Of a DNA stretch of 64,000 bases, positions 54,915 through 64,000 are shown piece by piece. Numbering within the stretch: the first letter of the stretch is position 1; each line of letters starts with the position of its first letter. The stretch comes from Nostoc sp. UHCC 0302 (GTDB lineage Bacteria > Cyanobacteriota > Cyanobacteriia > Cyanobacteriales > Nostocaceae): positions 312,501 to 376,500 of the forward strand of contig NZ_CP151099.1 in NCBI RefSeq assembly GCF_038096175.1, written 5' to 3'. The position numbers and the translations under genes are program-made. A model generated the notes under the pieces. It was not told the DNA's origin and searched no databases. It was given only the letters and a program-made list of their open reading frames with translations.

Positions 54915-55520
54915 ATGAAAAACATTTCATCTTTCTTTGCCGGCCATAGCCGAGAGCGATGTCTGACGACAAGCTCTACCCTTCTTCTGTCAGAGACCGG
55001 AGGTGAACAGGAACACCAAGAGCTACGGGAGCCGCCTCTGTGTAACGGACGCACCAGAAGGCTGCGACCCTCCCACCGTTACGCGTCTATGCTTTCCCAG
55101 TCTCTGCTTTTGGGCGTGATAACGGCTGTCGGTTTGTTTTCTAACTCTTTTTCTGAGAATTCAAAAGTTTACCCTCAAACACCACCAGTTAATAATACTG
55201 AAATTAACAGCTATGCCCAAGCTGTGCTAGCAATGGAGCCTGCTCGTCAACACGCTTTTGAAGAAATAAAAAAAATGATTGGTACTGGAGAAATTCCCCA
55301 AATTATTTGCAATGATCCTAACAGCATAAATCGGCTTCCCCAAAAGGCTCAAGATATAGCAGTAAATTACTGTGTTCTTTCCCAAAAAATAGTTCAAGAT
55401 AATGGTCTAAAGAGCGACCGTTTTAACCAAATTACTATGGAAATACAAAATAACAATAGTTTAAAACAACAAGTTTACAACACATTATTACGCTTGCAAC
55501 AAACTCCCGATTCTCGGTAG
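54915..55520 (+). CDS. DUF4168-type secreted protein with repeat-derived N-terminal insertion
   Basis: 201-residue reading frame. Residues about 85-195 match the DUF4168 pattern (YAQAVLAMEPARQHAFEEIK, QKAQDIAVNYCVLSQKIVQD). The N-terminus is MKNISSFF, then about 48 residues of low-hydrophobicity sequence encoded by a dispersed repeat (54946-55088), then MLSQSLLLGVITAVGLFSNS, the signal peptide expected at the start. Either translation begins at the inner ATG (55089), giving a normal exported protein of 143 aa, or the insertion has disrupted initiation. Function of DUF4168 is unknown. Confidence 0.72.
   Translation: MKNISSFFAGHSRERCLTTSSTLLLSETGGEQEHQELREPPLCNGRTRRLRPSHRYASMLSQSLLLGVITAVGLFSNSFSENSKVYPQTPPVNNTEINSYAQAVLAMEPARQHAFEEIKKMIGTGEIPQIICNDPNSINRLPQKAQDIAVNYCVLSQKIVQDNGLKSDRFNQITMEIQNNNSLKQQVYNTLLRLQQTPDSR
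54946..55088. repeat. Dispersed repeat inserted in the DUF4168 gene
   Basis: GC-rich block beginning CCATAGCCGAGAGCGATGTC and ending ACCGTTACGCGTCTATG, unlike the AT-rich flanks. It sits between an 8-codon remnant of the original start and the signal peptide, and keeps the frame open. Confidence 0.6.
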
Positions 55521-55950
55521 AGCTAATAAACATAAAAAATTTGAGCCGTATGATAAAAATCAATTACATGAAATAAAGTAATAACTGTTTTCATCAGTCT
55601 TAGTAATAAATGTTTTTTTGTAAAATTGTATTTAGTGAAGCTTGATCCAATAAAACGGAGGAGAAATAGCTAAATAACTATTTTTGCTACCTAACCATTT
55701 AGTTTAATTTTATATGATTACGTTACATGAAATTAATATTAAATTCTGTAGGTTCTGTTAGCTAAAAATACTGCATCATCTAAAAATTTTTTGTAGTGCG
55801 TAATGCCTGAAAGCTAATCAATGATCTTTCGTAACTCTCCTGTATATAGTAATCTTAATTGATTCATGAAATAGTTAAATAATTATTATTTTGCCAGCAG
55901 TTAACGAATAATTAATTAGCGTATTTCACAAATCAATTCTGATTGTAGTA
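55521..55950. other. AT-rich convergent intergenic region
   Basis: Lies between the DUF4168 gene and the LuxR-type gene. No open frame, hairpin with T-run or repeat could be supported. Confidence 0.4.
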
Positions 55951-56565
55951 CTACTCATTAAGTGTCATGAAGTTTTGTCGCTTGCTATGAATATTTTTCA
56001 TATGCTTCTTTACCGTATTGAGGGTAATGTAAAGCTTGGCAGCGATTTCTTTATAGCTGTAGTTACCTCTATAAAGAAACCAAATTTCGGATTCTCGCGG
56101 TGTCAATTCAAATTTTTTGACTTCAGTTAGTACTAAATTCTTAAGAGACTCGTATCTATTTTCTATTGTCACTAGTAAGCAAGGTACTTCAAACCAATTT
56201 AAATCTAACAATCTTACCCGAATACGAAAAACATTTGTCTTGTCAAACACTATTTCGTCCGAGAGAATAACAAGTTGCTCAGGAAAATGCTTGCAACTGT
56301 CAAGTAATGATTGGCAAAGATGCCAGATAGGTGATGGAACAAAAGTCTGCTGGGAATTACTTTGATTGAATTGGCAACAAAAGCGAAAAGCAGATGCATT
56401 AGCATGAAGAAGTTCACCAGCCTCAGTTAAAATCAAGATAGCATCTTCTAAGCCTTCAATTACTTCTTGCAAAAAATAAGCTCGTTTCGAGTCATATAAG
56501 TTAATATTATCTGGCTGTTGTGGTTTAGCTACTGTTTTTACCAGTGTCTTTGTTATGGTAATCAT
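55951..56565 (-). CDS. LuxR-family regulator with PAS-like N-terminus
   Basis: 204 residues. N-terminal half: a PAS-like sensory region (EVIEGLEDAILILTEAGELL, HANASAFRFCCQFN) and a beta-rich segment. C-terminal half: HTH LuxR/GerE domain, LTPRESEIWFLYRGNYSYKE, IAAKLYITLNTVKKHMKNIH. No receiver domain or phospho-Asp is evident, so it probably senses a ligand or redox signal directly. I use ATG 56565; a TTG seven codons upstream is less likely. Confidence 0.82.
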   Translation of the reverse strand: MITITKTLVKTVAKPQQPDNINLYDSKRAYFLQEVIEGLEDAILILTEAGELLHANASAFRFCCQFNQSNSQQTFVPSPIWHLCQSLLDSCKHFPEQLVILSDEIVFDKTNVFRIRVRLLDLNWFEVPCLLVTIENRYESLKNLVLTEVKKFELTPRESEIWFLYRGNYSYKEIAAKLYITLNTVKKHMKNIHSKRQNFMTLNE

Positions 56566-57167
56566 ATGAGATACTGCAACGTCCAAAATAAGGCTTATTT
56601 GTTAGATTCATCAGAATTTAAATCAGCACACTCACTTTTCTGTATGATTATCTGGCTAGATTTAGTAAATATTACAGATTAATCATGCTAACAAAGGTAG
56701 ATGCTCGTATGACTTACAACATCAACTTTTACAAGTCGTGTAAGTTAACAGTTTCCATAACCTCTTTGAACTAGATAAGGCTACGTCATCTAAATACAAA
56801 TCTAAAATTGGCTATTTCGGATTTTGCTTTTATTAAATAGTGATCGCTTAAATAATTAGTAAACATTTATACTATGTGAAATAGATCCAGTTAAATATAT
56901 TTTTGCTATAACTTGTCTAAAAAATAACCAAACTTTGAATGAATAAATTTTTCTTACTACGCATAATTTGATGAAAAAAAGCTGTCGTGCAAAAATGGTG
57001 CATTTATAAATTTATTTAACTAAAATATTAGCTTTAATTTCATATTGAGGAAGTAGGAAAACTCATATAAAACTCATAAGTACTTCGTTAAGACGCACAG
57101 ATATACGCCCAACGAGCATCAAAAATGAAAACTATAATCACTAAAATTTATCAATTCAGTATCAGGT
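56566..57167. other. AT-rich intergenic region
   Basis: Holds the promoter of the LuxR-type gene. A 7-bp stem ACTTACA/TGTAAGT (56712-56718, 56739-56745) was noted, but no gene or strong signal. Confidence 0.4.
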
Positions 57168-57539
57168 TCAGGTGCGTTTAACAAGGCTGGCAACTACTGT
57201 AGCTAATTCAGCCGGCTCAATTGGCTTAGGTAAATGCATCTGATAACCTTCTTGTATAGCTCGCATTCGATCCTCTGCCCTAGCATAGGCTGTCAAAGCT
57301 GCTGCTGGAATATTACCTCCTTGTTGTGGTGGTTGCGATCGCAATTTGCGGATTAAAGAATAACCATCTTCTGTGGGCATACCAATGTCACTGACTAAAA
57401 CATCTGGTTTCCACTGAGGAATTAGCTGCAATGCCTCTGGGACTGATGCGACTGCCTGAACTTCGGCTTGGTACTGTTGGAGTACTGTAGCGATAAATTC
57501 ACGGGAATCGACTTCATCGTCTACAACCAGTACTCGCAC
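57168..57539 (-). CDS. Single-domain response regulator
   Basis: 123-residue CheY-like receiver: acidic pair in MRVLVVDDEVDSREFIATVL, phospho-acceptor Asp in PDVLVSDIGMPTEDGYSLIR near 54, Thr/Ser switch in ALTAYARAEDRMRA and the conserved Lys in MHLPKPIEP. It has no output domain. It starts (GTG) 35 nt after the large kinase upstream, so they are surely partners; the arrangement looks like a hybrid kinase whose receiver has been split off. Confidence 0.92.
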   Translation of the reverse strand: MRVLVVDDEVDSREFIATVLQQYQAEVQAVASVPEALQLIPQWKPDVLVSDIGMPTEDGYSLIRKLRSQPPQQGGNIPAAALTAYARAEDRMRAIQEGYQMHLPKPIEPAELATVVASLVKRT

Positions 57540-57573
57540 ACCTACCTAGCAGGGAGAGGATGGGCATACTTCT

Positions 57574-60500
57574 CTACGAGAGGCTGCGCCAACGCCTGTG
57601 CTCAGTAACCGGGGGGGCAGGGGAGGAAGGGGGCAGAGGAGCAGAGTGTTGACTTTTCAATAGTGGCAGATTAACTGTAAATGTCGCGCCTTGCTCCTCG
57701 CCTAAACTATCTGCGTAAATAGTACCACCGTGCAATTCTACTAAATGACGCACGATTGCTAATCCTAATCCTAATCCACCATAGGGTCTAGTGCTGGAAC
57801 TATCTGCTTGACGAAAGCGATCAAAAACATAAGGGAGAAAATCAGGACTGATGCCAATGCCTGTATCACTTACTTGGATCTGAGCATAGCTGGTAATTAG
57901 TGAGTCAGGGCGAGCTTTTTGGTTTCCCAGATCAGCGACAGATGTTGTTGTAGCGTGCGTTTTGCGTTCACTCCCAAAAGGTAGTTGTTCCTTCTTATTA
58001 CCCACTAGCTCTTCACTATTAACGATAGTTGTTGAAAGCTTGATTTCTACCACACCGCCGTTTAGGGTAAATTTAATGGCATTAGATAGTAGATTCCAAA
58101 TTATCTGTTGTAAACGCTCGGCATCACCAGAAACTAAGAATTGAGTATTGAGATCCTTGGCATGGCTGAGAAAGCTTTCCTCAGTATATAAACTTAGACA
58201 TTCTTGATCTTCGTCATTAACTTCTACGAAAAATCTTAAATCTATTTCCTTTGCTTGAGCAGCTAGGCTGACAGTCTCAATTGCTGACTCGATAATTGGA
58301 ACTAAAGCGCAAGTCTGAACATCAAGACGCAATTTGCCTCTAATCACGCGCGAAATATCTAGTAAGTCTCCAATTAGCTGAGTTTGTGCCCTAGCATTGC
58401 GTTCAATTGTCTCCACAGCTCTTGCTATTTGGGTTTCGCTGAGCTTGCGGGAATTTAGTAACTGCGCCCAGCCAAGGATAGCATTGAGAGGCGATCGCAA
58501 TTCATGAGACAATATAGCCAGAAATTCGTCCTTCATGCGGTTTGCCTCTCGCAACTGCTCAGTTTGTTGCTGCAAAGAAGCAATTAAACTAGCACGTTCC
58601 ATTGCGATCGCTATTTGGTCGCACGCTGCTTGCATCATCCCTTTTTGATTGTCGGTGAAGCTCAGCCGAGTCCGGCTACCAAAGGAAAGAGTACCTAAAA
58701 GCCGTCCCTGGACTAGTAAAGGGTAAGCATAGTAAGCTTTAATGCCTAAAGAGCGAATCAACTCGGTTTTCGGGTCAGTCGATTTTTGGACATTCTCTAC
58801 AGCAATTGGATGGCGATTTTGCGCTACAGTACCGCAAATCGCTTGCCCAAATGTCAGCGATTCTATTTCCTTTGCTCTTTCCCCAGAAATGCCACTGTAG
58901 GACGCTAGCTGCATTACCTGAGAGTTGCCTTCAACCAAATAGTTGAAGTAAATATCCAAGCCAATTTGCTCTGCGAGTTTTTGGAAAACACTGTCAATTA
59001 GTGCCATCGGTTGCTGGCTGGAAAGTAAATCGCTAGCTGTATCAAATAGTAGTTGCAGCCTTTTGTAACCTAACGAGAGGGCTTTTTCTACCCGTTTTAG
59101 GTTGCTAATGTCCTGGAACACTAAGACACAAGTAGCCGAATGTCCGTGCATTGCTGGCAGGGTATCAGCAAATATCAGTAAGGAGCGCATACCCCCACTA
59201 GTGTGCCAGTCAATCTCCAATCCATCTAGACGCTCCCCACGGGCTACCCGCACTCCTGGCATTTGGTCATTAGAAATGCGATTTCCTGCTGCATCTGTGT
59301 AATAGTAAGCAGTGTGATACTCTGTACCTGGTACACCTGTAGGAAATTTGCCTCCTGCTAATTCGTCAGCTGCTCGATTGGCGAAAGTTACCCGTGCTGT
59401 TCCTGGTTCAATAAATAGCAGTGGTCTAGGCATCAGGTTTAGTACATCTTCCAACCATTTCTGCTGATTGTGGAGTGCTTCTTCTACTTGCTTACGCTCT
59501 GTAATATCTAAAAATGCACCTACACTTCCTCTAGTCTTACCTTCCTCGTCAAACAATGGTGCAACACGCACTAACAAGCTAACGATTTCTTTATTTTCAC
59601 GAACTATATCAATTTCAGAGTCTAGAACTTCCACACCATGAGCAGCAGAGTACTGCATGGGGAGTTCTTCTGCTAACAATTCCTTGCCTTCACGGTAAAC
59701 TTTATAGCTTGTCGGTCTTTCTTCACTAGGGGCGCTGAGGGAAGCATTGATATCCGGCGGTATCCCCAACTGCTTGGCAAAGGCAGGGTTAATCTTAATG
59801 GTGTGACATTCTGGATCTTCAGCAATCCCAATGCCAACTGGAATCACTTCTAGTAAAGTTTGTAACTCAATTACGCGTCGCTGTAAATCCTTGTTTAGTT
59901 GTAGTATTCGTTCCTCAGCCTGCTTTTGTTCTCTAATGTTGCGAGTTACTGTTGCCAAGCCAATTGGCAGACCTGTCTTATGATCGTTGACAGTAAAAAT
60001 ATTGTATTCAACTGGTATTCCTTCACCAGTCTGGAGATGCCGAAAGCGGAATTCTCCTTGCCAGCGACCTTGTGTCAATACAGTCGGCAGAATATGTTCT
60101 TGAATATAGGCTTTGTCTTCGGGCATTACGTAATCTAATATTACTTTTTGCCGTATATCTTCTTGACTGGTAAGCCCTACTAATTTTTGACCTGCATCAT
60201 TTATATAGAGTAATTCCCCCTCAAGGGTGGCGATGCCAATAAAATCAGAGCTATTTTCTACCAGGGATACTAATTTTAGTTGCTCAACTTCTGCTTGCTG
60301 GCGATGGCTTAAGTCGAGGATAAAGGCGACTGACTCTTCTTTATTTTCTCCCAACAGTACGTAACCAACTAAAACTGGGATGCGGTTACCATCTTTACGT
60401 ATATATTCTTTTTCATAAGGCGTACAAGCACCTGTAGTATTTGCTTTTGCTTCTAAGATTTTTTGCTCATCCAAGTATAAATACTCGGCGGGGGTGATGT

Positions 60501-61611
60501 CCTTCCAGCTAATATTGCCTGCTAGCAAATCCTCGCGTGTGTATCCAATCATCCGCAGAAATTCGTCGTTCGCCTGCTGGATACCTCCATGAACATCGCC
60601 GAACAGAATACCGATAACGTTAGCATCTACGAAACTTCCCAGTTTATCTTCGTAGGCTCTGAGTGCTTCCTGAGCAAGATCGCGTTGGCTACTCAGGTGT
60701 TCAATAACCGCCGCACTCTGCCAAACCAACACGGCAAAAACCACAATTAAAACGATCGCAAATACCGATATTGCAAACGCTGGATCGTATTTTCCTACCC
60801 GTAGACCTTCAACGATTAACCATCCTACTCCAAAAGGTACTGCGATCGCGGCAACTAACAAACGACGTGCAAGTAAGCCCCCAAAAGTATCACTTATGAC
60901 TATCCTCATTAACCCCTGTTCTGCCCGCGCCCAAAGAATCCCCACACCCAGCACTATGAACAATAGTGCTGTGTGTAACGCCATTGATGTTGTATTCCAT
61001 ACCATTTCGTAGAGAAATTTCACTTGGTACACATAACCAATCAGCACTTGTAAGGAAATCAAAGTAGTTATCAGAGCCAGAATCTGGGCATACCAATAGC
61101 TCCGGTCAGTTTTTTGATCAACTAAAAGCTCTAAAGCTCTACCAATTAAGATAAAGTTCAGTGCAGTGTTCAACCCCATTCGCCCCGGATGGGATGTCGT
61201 CACAGAAATTGGCGAGTCACGGAACAACAGTTGATCAATACCTAGATTCCAACCGAATAGATATTGGCTGAGTGTGAAGGAAGCAATTATGGTGACCGTT
61301 ATTGCACATACCCTGGATATGAGAAGAGTGGGGGCTGTGGGAGAGCTAAGTGAATAATTATTCTTATCTCCCCCTCCTTTGAAAGACAGCCATAGCGATA
61401 TACCAGACAGCACAAAACACAGCGCCGTATTAGCTTTCATAGTGCTGGGACTATTAGGAAAGCCGTTTTTGAGAATTTCAATATCAAGCCACCAGCCAAC
61501 TAGTACTAAGCTGCCAATTAAAAAGAGGAGCGCACTCGCAACTTGTGCCACCAATAAATGTGTAGGGATTTGACGCAGCTTTTGCAGCTGCAAGCGGTTG
61601 ACGTTTAGCAT
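57574..61611 (-). CDS. Large membrane sensor histidine kinase with several PAS and a GAF domain
   Basis: 1345 residues. Residues 1-300 form a membrane sensor with about eight helices ([56 protein letters not shown]-like). Four PAS/PAC repeats follow between about 320 and 840 ([37 protein letters not shown]). A GAF domain is at about 860-1010 ([18 protein letters not shown]). The kinase core has phospho-His in [20 protein letters not shown] (about 1035), N box [18 protein letters not shown]1 SDTGIGISP and G2 [10 protein letters not shown]. The tail is Pro-rich ([16 protein letters not shown]). It pairs with the response regulator just downstream. Confidence 0.92.
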   Translation of the reverse strand: MLNVNRLQLQKLRQIPTHLLVAQVASALLFLIGSLVLVGWWLDIEILKNGFPNSPSTMKANTALCFVLSGISLWLSFKGGGDKNNYSLSSPTAPTLLISRVCAITVTIIASFTLSQYLFGWNLGIDQLLFRDSPISVTTSHPGRMGLNTALNFILIGRALELLVDQKTDRSYWYAQILALITTLISLQVLIGYVYQVKFLYEMVWNTTSMALHTALLFIVLGVGILWARAEQGLMRIVISDTFGGLLARRLLVAAIAVPFGVGWLIVEGLRVGKYDPAFAISVFAIVLIVVFAVLVWQSAAVIEHLSSQRDLAQEALRAYEDKLGSFVDANVIGILFGDVHGGIQQANDEFLRMIGYTREDLLAGNISWKDITPAEYLYLDEQKILEAKANTTGACTPYEKEYIRKDGNRIPVLVGYVLLGENKEESVAFILDLSHRQQAEVEQLKLVSLVENSSDFIGIATLEGELLYINDAGQKLVGLTSQEDIRQKVILDYVMPEDKAYIQEHILPTVLTQGRWQGEFRFRHLQTGEGIPVEYNIFTVNDHKTGLPIGLATVTRNIREQKQAEERILQLNKDLQRRVIELQTLLEVIPVGIGIAEDPECHTIKINPAFAKQLGIPPDINASLSAPSEERPTSYKVYREGKELLAEELPMQYSAAHGVEVLDSEIDIVRENKEIVSLLVRVAPLFDEEGKTRGSVGAFLDITERKQVEEALHNQQKWLEDVLNLMPRPLLFIEPGTARVTFANRAADELAGGKFPTGVPGTEYHTAYYYTDAAGNRISNDQMPGVRVARGERLDGLEIDWHTSGGMRSLLIFADTLPAMHGHSATCVLVFQDISNLKRVEKALSLGYKRLQLLFDTASDLLSSQQPMALIDSVFQKLAEQIGLDIYFNYLVEGNSQVMQLASYSGISGERAKEIESLTFGQAICGTVAQNRHPIAVENVQKSTDPKTELIRSLGIKAYYAYPLLVQGRLLGTLSFGSRTRLSFTDNQKGMMQAACDQIAIAMERASLIASLQQQTEQLREANRMKDEFLAILSHELRSPLNAILGWAQLLNSRKLSETQIARAVETIERNARAQTQLIGDLLDISRVIRGKLRLDVQTCALVPIIESAIETVSLAAQAKEIDLRFFVEVNDEDQECLSLYTEESFLSHAKDLNTQFLVSGDAERLQQIIWNLLSNAIKFTLNGGVVEIKLSTTIVNSEELVGNKKEQLPFGSERKTHATTTSVADLGNQKARPDSLITSYAQIQVSDTGIGISPDFLPYVFDRFRQADSSSTRPYGGLGLGLAIVRHLVELHGGTIYADSLGEEQGATFTVNLPLLKSQHSAPLPPSSPAPPVTEHRRWRSLS

Positions 61612-62194
61612 TCAAGGTATTGTAACCGCATCTAACTAAAGCTATAAAATCGGGTATTTCTTACGGTTTGATGGTTTATACCCCCTGTATTGTATGTTAC
61701 CCCTTGACTAGATTTTCATCTACCTAGAAGCATATTTATTGTTGCAATGTTAAGAGTTGGGGACTGGGGGCTGGGGATTGGGGACTGAGGACTGAGGCTG
61801 GGGGATGGGAAACAATAGTAAAGAATTGGTTGGGTTACGTGAGTATCAAGTGCGAGATGCCAAAATCTTCAAACGACATTAGATTTTGATCTGCTTGACC
61901 AGTTTTAATTAAAAATTAAAGATTAAAAATTCAGAAGAATAATTTTTAATTGATTTATTTTGGTTTTGGGTACAAGCGCCCAGTGCATCAAGGATTCAGT
62001 GGTCTATAAGCAGTGGTGGATTCAAGCCCCGACTGATAGCGCAGCTAAGCTGAGTCTCCGTATCGCTAACGCGGAGCATCTCGTAGAGAGCGTCTTGCAA
62101 TTTTTAATTTGACATTTTTAATTTTTAATTGGCTTGACTCTCCAGCTAACTAGAGATTTTAGAATAGTATCAACAAACCATCCAAATAATTCCT
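61612..62194. repeat. Intergenic region rich in heptamer and dispersed repeats
   Basis: A degenerate GGGGACT/GGGGATT array lies at 61757-61807. TTTTTAATT-type AT repeats occur near 61910-61950 and 62098-62130. A GC-rich dispersed repeat (GAGTCTCCGTATCGCTAACG, GGAGCATCTCGTAGAGAG) lies near 62050-62095. It separates the divergent kinase and DUF305 genes. No gene is seen. Confidence 0.65.
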
Positions 62195-62899
62195 ATGCAA
62201 CTTTCGAGTCTAAGAAAGAGCTTTTTGACATTTATTTTAGTAGCGAGTGCTTCTTTTTCTTCTAGCCTACTGACAGCCTGTTCTACAACCAGTTCCGAAA
62301 ACCAAAGCCAAGAACCAAACGTTGCTATCACTGGCATTGATAGTGCTGACAAGCAATCAATGAACCATCACAGTGGCATGAACCACAGCATGGGAATGTC
62401 TCTAGGCCCAGCTGATGCTAACTATAATCTGCGATTTATTGATTCAATGATTCCCCATCATCAAGGCGCTGTGGAAATGGCAAAGGAAGCACAAAAAAAA
62501 TCCCAACGCCCTGAAATCAAAAAGCTAGCAGCAGACATTATCAAAGGACAAAATCAAGAAATTACACAGATGAAACAGTGGCGCACAGCCTGGTATCCCA
62601 AAGCAGGAGATCAACCAATGGCTTATGATGCCCAACAGAAAAAAACAGTAAGAATGTCATCAGAGAATATGCAAAGCATGATGATGAATATGGACTTGGG
62701 TGTTGCTGATAAAGAATTTGACCTGCGCTTTATAAATGCGATGATTCCTCATCATGAAGCAGCTGTGACTATGGCTAAAGATGCTTTGCAAAAGTCTCAG
62801 CGTCCAGAAATAAAAAACTTGGCTCAGGCTATTATCAAAGCGCAAGAAACCGAGATTAAGCAAATGAAACAGTGGCGAAAAGCTTGGTATAACCAGTAA
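62195..62899 (+). CDS. Double-DUF305 lipoprotein
   Basis: 234 residues. Lipoprotein signal with lipobox LLTAC (residues 25-29). A Met/His-rich stretch (MNHHSGMNHSMGM) follows, suggesting copper or similar metal binding. Two DUF305 (ferritin-like helical) domains follow, each with FIDSMIPHHQGAVEMAKEAQ or FINAMIPHHEAAVTMAKDAL and ending MKQWRTAW / MKQWRKAW. The internal duplication is strong. Members are often near copper or silver resistance genes; none is adjacent here, so a metal-binding periplasmic role is only likely. Confidence 0.88.
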   Translation: MQLSSLRKSFLTFILVASASFSSSLLTACSTTSSENQSQEPNVAITGIDSADKQSMNHHSGMNHSMGMSLGPADANYNLRFIDSMIPHHQGAVEMAKEAQKKSQRPEIKKLAADIIKGQNQEITQMKQWRTAWYPKAGDQPMAYDAQQKKTVRMSSENMQSMMMNMDLGVADKEFDLRFINAMIPHHEAAVTMAKDALQKSQRPEIKNLAQAIIKAQETEIKQMKQWRKAWYNQ

Positions 62900-62934
62900 G
62901 TTATGGCCGAATACAGTTCAGTTAAGCATTTCTT

Positions 62935-63005
62935 CCTTCTCTTTGCGCCCTTTGCGTCCTTCTCTGCAAGACGCTGCGCGAATGCGGTTTGTTAAAAAAA
63001 TTAAC
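62935..63005. repeat. Dispersed repeat (CTTTGCG type)
   Basis: CTTTGCGCCCTTTGCGTCC and GCAAGACGCTGCGCG form a repeat of the kind seen scattered in Nostocales intergenic DNA. It lies between convergent genes. Confidence 0.5.
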
Positions 63006-63108
63006 TTTGGCAAAGAGCTTTAACCTTAACTGAACCGTGAGGATGAGAGAAAGATTCTCAAACTTTCTTTACCCTGCAATGTTGATGTGGTGGACTAATA
63101 GTCGCTTT

Positions 63109-64000
63109 TCAGAATTTCAGGCTATGTGGCTTTCCATCATCTTGAAAGCGCTGCTCTCCAACACCAACGAGTTCTACAATCACTTCCCGACGTGGAGGTG
63201 TCCATTCCCCGTCTCTGGCTCCAATTTCCACTACTGTTTGATTGTTAACAGTAGATACATTTATATTGATCAGTGAGTAATTATTATTGTGATAGTTGCT
63301 TGTTTGCCCATCATCCTCAAAAAACTTATATTGATTATTACCAGACCAAACTCTCAACCTTAGCTGGTCGAGTGGGTGTTCATCAACATATTGCTGGACG
63401 GGTTGCATAGGAATAATCGCACCGCCACGGACATATAGTGGCATTCTTTCTAGTGGCGCATGAGCAAGAATGTGAATAGGCCCTTCATAAGATTCGCCAC
63501 TCCACCAATCATACCAAGTGCCTGCGGGCAAGTAGACAGAGCGATACTCAACTCCAGGGCGGTAAATTGGTGCAGCCATCAGCGATGCACCTAGCAATAT
63601 CTGATCATAGAGGGTGTAGGTTTTAGAATCGTTGGGAAAATGGTAGAGTAAGGGTCTTAAAATCGGTGCGCCTGTTGTTGCTGCTTCCCAAAAAAGATTG
63701 TAAATGTAGGGCAGTAGTTGGTAACGTAAGTTAATGTATTCTCTACAGATATTTTCAACGCGATCGCCAAATACCCAAGGCTCATGACGAGCGGTAGTCA
63801 TTGCCGAATGACCCCGCATCAGTGGGTAGAGCATTCCTACCTGCATCCAACGGGCAAATAATTCTCCTGTGGCATTACCAGCAAACCCGCCAATATCGCA
63901 ACCCACAAATCCCACGCCCGAAAGCCCCATGTTGCACAGCATAGGCAGAGACATTTCCAAATGCTCCCACAACGATTGATTATCCCCCATCCAAACAGAA
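63109..64000 (-). CDS. Glycoside hydrolase family 31 (alpha-glucosidase), C-terminal part
   Basis: The frame is open to the right window edge, so the 5' half is missing. The visible 297 residues carry GH31 signatures. The general acid Asp is in the GDNQS motif right at the edge. FVGCDIGGFAGNATGELFAR, WMQVGMLYPLMRGHSAMTT and EPWVFG follow. Then comes the proximal beta-sandwich (LPAGTWYDWWSGESYEGPIH, PLYVRGGAIIPMQP, KFFEDDGQT). The nucleophile region lies outside the window. Specificity (maltose, sulfoquinovose or other) cannot be decided. Confidence 0.92.
   Translation of the reverse strand, partial: SVWMGDNQSLWEHLEMSLPMLCNMGLSGVGFVGCDIGGFAGNATGELFARWMQVGMLYPLMRGHSAMTTARHEPWVFGDRVENICREYINLRYQLLPYIYNLFWEAATTGAPILRPLLYHFPNDSKTYTLYDQILLGASLMAAPIYRPGVEYRSVYLPAGTWYDWWSGESYEGPIHILAHAPLERMPLYVRGGAIIPMQPVQQYVDEHPLDQLRLRVWSGNNQYKFFEDDGQTSNYHNNNYSLININVSTVNNQTVVEIGARDGEWTPPRREVIVELVGVGEQRFQDDGKPHSLKF

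Overview
The window looks like chromosome from a filamentous cyanobacterium of the Nostocales (Nostoc/Calothrix-like). The evidence is the dense scatter of the octamer GCGATCGC (HIP1), the short tandem heptamer repeats (GGGGATT/GGGGACT, AGTTAGG, AATTCGT, CCCTTGA), Mg-chelatase chlD, high-light-inducible proteins, SigF, and many small cyanobacteria-specific proteins. Genes are scattered on both strands with few operons and many repeat-filled intergenic stretches.

Region by region. 1-2300: a small Arg-rich secreted protein, then a gene graveyard with decayed NRPS (condensation, adenylation) and PKS acyltransferase pieces and interspersed repeats. 2328-6772: a 1040-aa membrane protein with repeats, divergent from a tandem array of three hli genes preceded by an HLR1-type light-response element. 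7080-11854: a nitrate/cyanate/bicarbonate-type ABC transporter (permease, Tat-lipoprotein binding protein, ATPase) and a universal stress protein. A ydaO-yuaA-type (c-di-AMP) riboswitch lies in front of the transporter and a second in front of the stress protein. 12270-19074: RsbRD-like histidine kinase, RNase III, chlD, sigF, a Bax-inhibitor-1 family protein. 19207-21577: two tandem RF2 genes, both needing the CUU-UGA-C +1 frameshift. The upstream one has lost GGQ (now NGQ) but keeps SPF. 21879-25026: DUF3285 protein, ybeY, dgkA, trpG/pabA and a Tat-exported MBL-fold protein lacking the usual HxHxDH. 25154-32740: FG-GAP repeat protein, a 153-bp MITE, an acyltransferase, pepP, a nuclease-like protein, and an IS630-family element cleanly inserted at TA in a secreted-protein gene. 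32780-37486: ftsH, gltX, tRNA-Asp. 37610-45375: two tandem Ser/Thr kinases sharing an unassigned C-terminal domain, a phytase-like protein, a RecB-like nuclease and a class V aminotransferase. 45605-55520: glycosyltransferase, YjbQ, Nif3-like protein, small conserved proteins (one behind a CRP-type operator), a beta-CASP hydrolase, holA and a DUF4168 protein whose 5' end has taken up a repeat. 55951-64000: LuxR regulator, a large multi-PAS hybrid-type kinase with its response regulator, a double-DUF305 lipoprotein and the C-terminal half of a GH31 glucosidase cut by the window edge.

Most genes are housekeeping or cyanobacterial core genes. The most unusual items are the GGQ-less RF2 paralogue that retains its programmed frameshift, the paired c-di-AMP-type riboswitches, the NRPS/PKS fossil and the exactly reconstructable IS630 insertion. 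All functional calls rest on reading translated sequence and remembered family motifs; no database search was run.
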